From contig JAAZIG010000070.1 of the NCBI GenBank assembly GCA_012510325.1, positions 1-7,495 of the forward strand: a stretch of DNA of 7,495 nt, given 5' to 3'. Shown here piece after piece: positions 5,603-7,495 of the stretch (position 1 is its first letter; each line of letters opens with the position of its first letter). Under the pieces are notes generated by a model, which worked only from the letters and a program-made list of their open reading frames with translations, was not told the origin of the DNA and ran no database searches. Source of the stretch: Bacillota bacterium. GTDB lineage: Bacteria > Bacillota > Dethiobacteria > DTU022. The position numbers were made by a program, and so were the translations under genes.

Positions 5603-5630
5603 AAATCCCACCTGAATCAGGTGGGATTTT
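5603..5630. terminator. Bidirectional terminator between convergent genes
   Basis: A perfect 13-bp inverted repeat around one central base: AAATCCCACCTGA, A, TCAGGTGGGATTT. The plus strand ends in TTTT and the minus strand continues TTTGTTTG, so it can stop both the small plus-strand gene (ends 5584) and the ATP synthase operon (ends 5697). Confidence 0.9.
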
Positions 5631-5642
5631 AACAGTTTCGCC

Positions 5643-5662
5643 GGAGCGGCTCCAGCCGCTCC
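5643..5662. repeat. GC-rich hairpin downstream of atpC
   Basis: GGAGCGGC and GCCGCTCC form a perfect 8-bp stem with a TCCA loop. There is no T-run on either side, so it is not an intrinsic terminator by itself. On the minus strand it sits 34 bases past the atpC stop and could protect the mRNA 3' end or assist the terminator at 5603-5630. Confidence 0.5.
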
Positions 5663-5696
5663 CGAAAAGATTCTCTTCAGTCTTTTTTACCCGCCG

Positions 5697-6104
5697 CTAA
5701 TGTTCCACACCCGCAGCTTTGAGCCGGGCGAGGCTTCTCGCCAGGGCTGCTTCCGCCCGGGCCACATCCAGTTCGGCCGGCCGTTCCTGCAGGCGCCTCT
5801 CCGCCCTCTCTCTAGCCTGGCGGGCTCTTTCAACATCGATCTCCCCGGCAAGCTCCGCCGTATCGGCAAGGATGACCACACGATCGGGGCCCGCTTCCAT
5901 AAAGCCACCGGAGACCGCCAGCCGTTCATCCGCGCCCGCAGCCTTGCGGTAGCTCACCACGCCGGGCTTCAAGGTGGTCAAGAGAGGGGTGTGCCTGGGG
6001 AGAACTCCCAGGTAACCTTCCGTGCCCGGAGCGATAACACTGTCGACCTCTTCCTGGAGGATCTTCCTCTCAGGGGTGACAACCTCGAATAGTACTGAAC
6101 TCAT
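5697..6104 (-). CDS. atpC: ATP synthase F1 epsilon subunit
   Basis: Epsilon is part of the central rotor stalk of F1Fo ATP synthase and can inhibit ATP hydrolysis through its C-terminal helices. The 135-residue product has normal length. The N-terminal beta-sandwich (about 1-85) shows the family segments FEVVTPER, SVIAPGTEGYLGVLPRHTPLLT and VSGGFMEAGPDRVVILAD. The rest (about 88-135) is the alanine-, glutamate- and arginine-rich helical hairpin. The ATG directly abuts the atpD stop (TAAATG), with AGGAG nine bases upstream inside the atpD end, which indicates translational coupling. It is the last gene of the ATP synthase operon here and is followed by a terminator. Confidence 0.96.
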   Translation of the reverse strand: MSSVLFEVVTPERKILQEEVDSVIAPGTEGYLGVLPRHTPLLTTLKPGVVSYRKAAGADERLAVSGGFMEAGPDRVVILADTAELAGEIDVERARQARERAERRLQERPAELDVARAEAALARSLARLKAAGVEH

Positions 6105-7493
6105 TTAGAGTAGCTCCTGTCCTTTTTTAACTGCCTCCTCTATATTGCCGACCATGTAAAACGCTTGCTCCGGCAGGCCGTCGTGGCGCCCCTCCAGGAT
6201 CTCCTTGAATCCTTTGAGGGTCTCACTCAGCGGAACGTAGACTCCCGGTCTGCCGGTAAAAGCTTCCGCCACGTGGAAAGGCTGCGAAAGGAAACGCTGA
6301 ATCTTGCGGGCCCGGGCCACGATGAGCTTATCCTCGTCGGAGAGCTCTTCGATGCCGAGGATGGCAATGATATCCTGAAGCTCTTTGTAGCGCTGCAGAA
6401 TACTTTGGACCCCCCGGCCGACCTCATAGTGCTCCTCCCCGACAATCTCGGGAGCAAGCAGCCGCGAAGTGGAGTCGAGGGGATCGACCGCCGGGTAGAT
6501 CCCGAGCTCAACGAGCTGCCGCGACAACACGATGGTCCCGTCAAGGTGGGCAAACGTGGTCGCCGGAGCGGGGTCCGTCAGGTCGTCGGCGGGCACATAG
6601 ATAGCCTGAACCGAAGTGATCGAACCGCTCTTGGTGGAGGTGATCCGCTCCTGCAGGTTCCCCATCTCCGTGGCCAAGGTCGGCTGATAACCCACTGCCG
6701 AAGGCATGCGCCCCAGCAGAGCAGAAACCTCTGAACCGGCCTGGACAAAACGGAAAATGTTGTCGATAAAGAGAAGGACGTCGCGCCCCCCTTTGTCCCG
6801 CAGATATTCGGCGACAGTAAGCCCCGTCAGCCCCACCCGCAGGCGGGCTCCGGGGGGCTCGTTCATCTGGCCGAATACAAGAACCGTCCTGTCGAGAACG
6901 CCGGATTCGATCATTTCCAGATAAAGCTCATTGCCTTCCCTGGTCCGCTCACCCACACCGGCAAAAACCGAGTGGCCGCCGTGCTCGTAGGCGACGTTGC
7001 GGATGAGCTCCATGATGAGCACTGTCTTCCCCACACCGGCACCGCCGAAGAGGCCCATCTTGCCGCCCTTGGGCAGGGGGGCCAGCAGATCGAGCACTTT
7101 GAGCCCTGTCGCCAGGATCTCCGTGGAGGGCTCCAGCTCCTCAAAGGACGGCGGGTCGCGGTGAATGGGCCAGCGCTCCTCCACTTCCAAATCTCCCTTT
7201 TCATCGATGGGCTCACCGAGCACGTTTAACAGCCTGCCCAGGGTTCCCGGGCCGACGGGCACCTTGATCGGAGAGCCGGTATCTATAACCTTCATGCCCG
7301 CATACAGACCGTCGGTAGAAGCCAGAGCGACGCAGCGGGCTATGTTTTTACCCAGATGTTGCATGACCTCCATGGTCAGGTCAATCTGGTTCTCCTTGAT
7401 GATGATGGCATTGTACAAATCGGGCAAGTTTTCTTCAAGAAACTCAACGTCAACCACAGGCCCAATGACTTGCACAATCTTTCCCTCATTCAT
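6105..7493 (-). CDS. atpD: ATP synthase F1 beta subunit (catalytic)
   Basis: The beta subunit holds the catalytic nucleotide sites of the membrane-bound F1Fo ATP synthase. The 462-residue protein is complete. The N-terminal beta-barrel covers about 1-80. The Walker A loop GGAGVGKT is at 150-157, the catalytic GER at 181-183 (E182), and Walker B ending in LLFIDN at 240-245 with D244. The conserved ALLGRMPSAVGYQPTLATEMG region lies at 258-278, given here only as positions with its ends A258 and G278. The gamma-contacting DELSEED loop reads EELSDED at 382-388. FRFVQAG replaces the more common FRFTQAG at 247-253. The ATG at 7493-7491 is two bases from the window edge, so its ribosome site is not visible. 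Upstream genes of the operon (atpG, atpA) would be expected beyond the edge. Whether the enzyme couples protons or sodium cannot be told from F1. Confidence 0.98.
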   Translation of the reverse strand: MNEGKIVQVIGPVVDVEFLEENLPDLYNAIIIKENQIDLTMEVMQHLGKNIARCVALASTDGLYAGMKVIDTGSPIKVPVGPGTLGRLLNVLGEPIDEKGDLEVEERWPIHRDPPSFEELEPSTEILATGLKVLDLLAPLPKGGKMGLFGGAGVGKTVLIMELIRNVAYEHGGHSVFAGVGERTREGNELYLEMIESGVLDRTVLVFGQMNEPPGARLRVGLTGLTVAEYLRDKGGRDVLLFIDNIFRFVQAGSEVSALLGRMPSAVGYQPTLATEMGNLQERITSTKSGSITSVQAIYVPADDLTDPAPATTFAHLDGTIVLSRQLVELGIYPAVDPLDSTSRLLAPEIVGEEHYEVGRGVQSILQRYKELQDIIAILGIEELSDEDKLIVARARKIQRFLSQPFHVAEAFTGRPGVYVPLSETLKGFKEILEGRHDGLPEQAFYMVGNIEEAVKKGQELL

Positions 7494-7495
7494 GA

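Overview
The window looks like a chromosomal housekeeping segment from a spore-forming member of the Clostridia (Bacillota), probably a moderately GC-rich lineage near Peptococcaceae or Syntrophomonadaceae. The evidence is a full-length sporulation sigma factor SigH, the neighbourhood cysS-thyX-rlmB-sigH-tRNAs-tuf, a class I T-box leader ahead of cysS, strong Shine-Dalgarno sequences with some GTG starts, and near-consensus sigma-A promoters. The genus is not determined. All genes lie on the minus strand except one small plus-strand gene.

Reading the minus strand from the right edge: atpD (7493-6105) and atpC (6104-5697) are the 3' end of an F1Fo ATP synthase operon. They run into a 113-bp convergent gap holding a bidirectional terminator. 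Facing them is a lone plus-strand gene (5393-5584) for a 63-residue protein with two CxxC pairs, with its own consensus promoter. It is the only protein in the window without a recognised family. A 190-bp spacer then separates two divergent promoters.

The leftward promoter drives a T-box leader (about 5082-4806). Its UGC specifier and UGGA bulge both fit tRNA-Cys. It should control an operon of cysS (cysteinyl-tRNA synthetase), thyX (flavin-dependent thymidylate synthase) and rlmB (23S rRNA 2'-O-methyltransferase). A 256-bp gap follows, carrying a strong promoter for sigH.

Downstream of sigH, another perfect sigma-A promoter starts a tRNA cluster: Gly(CCC), initiator fMet(CAU), Thr(GGU), elongator Met(CAU). 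It leads into tuf (EF-Tu), cut by the left edge after 113 codons. The arrangement resembles the tRNA-tufB operon of E. coli in principle and links tRNA supply to the elongation factor that delivers most aminoacyl-tRNAs.

No CRISPR array, transposon, phage or obvious defence system is visible. The points worth a second look are the small CxxC protein and its possible RBS-masking hairpin, the Cys T-box over a three-gene operon, the absence of two genes usual at this locus (mrnC and yacP), and the tRNA-tuf unit.
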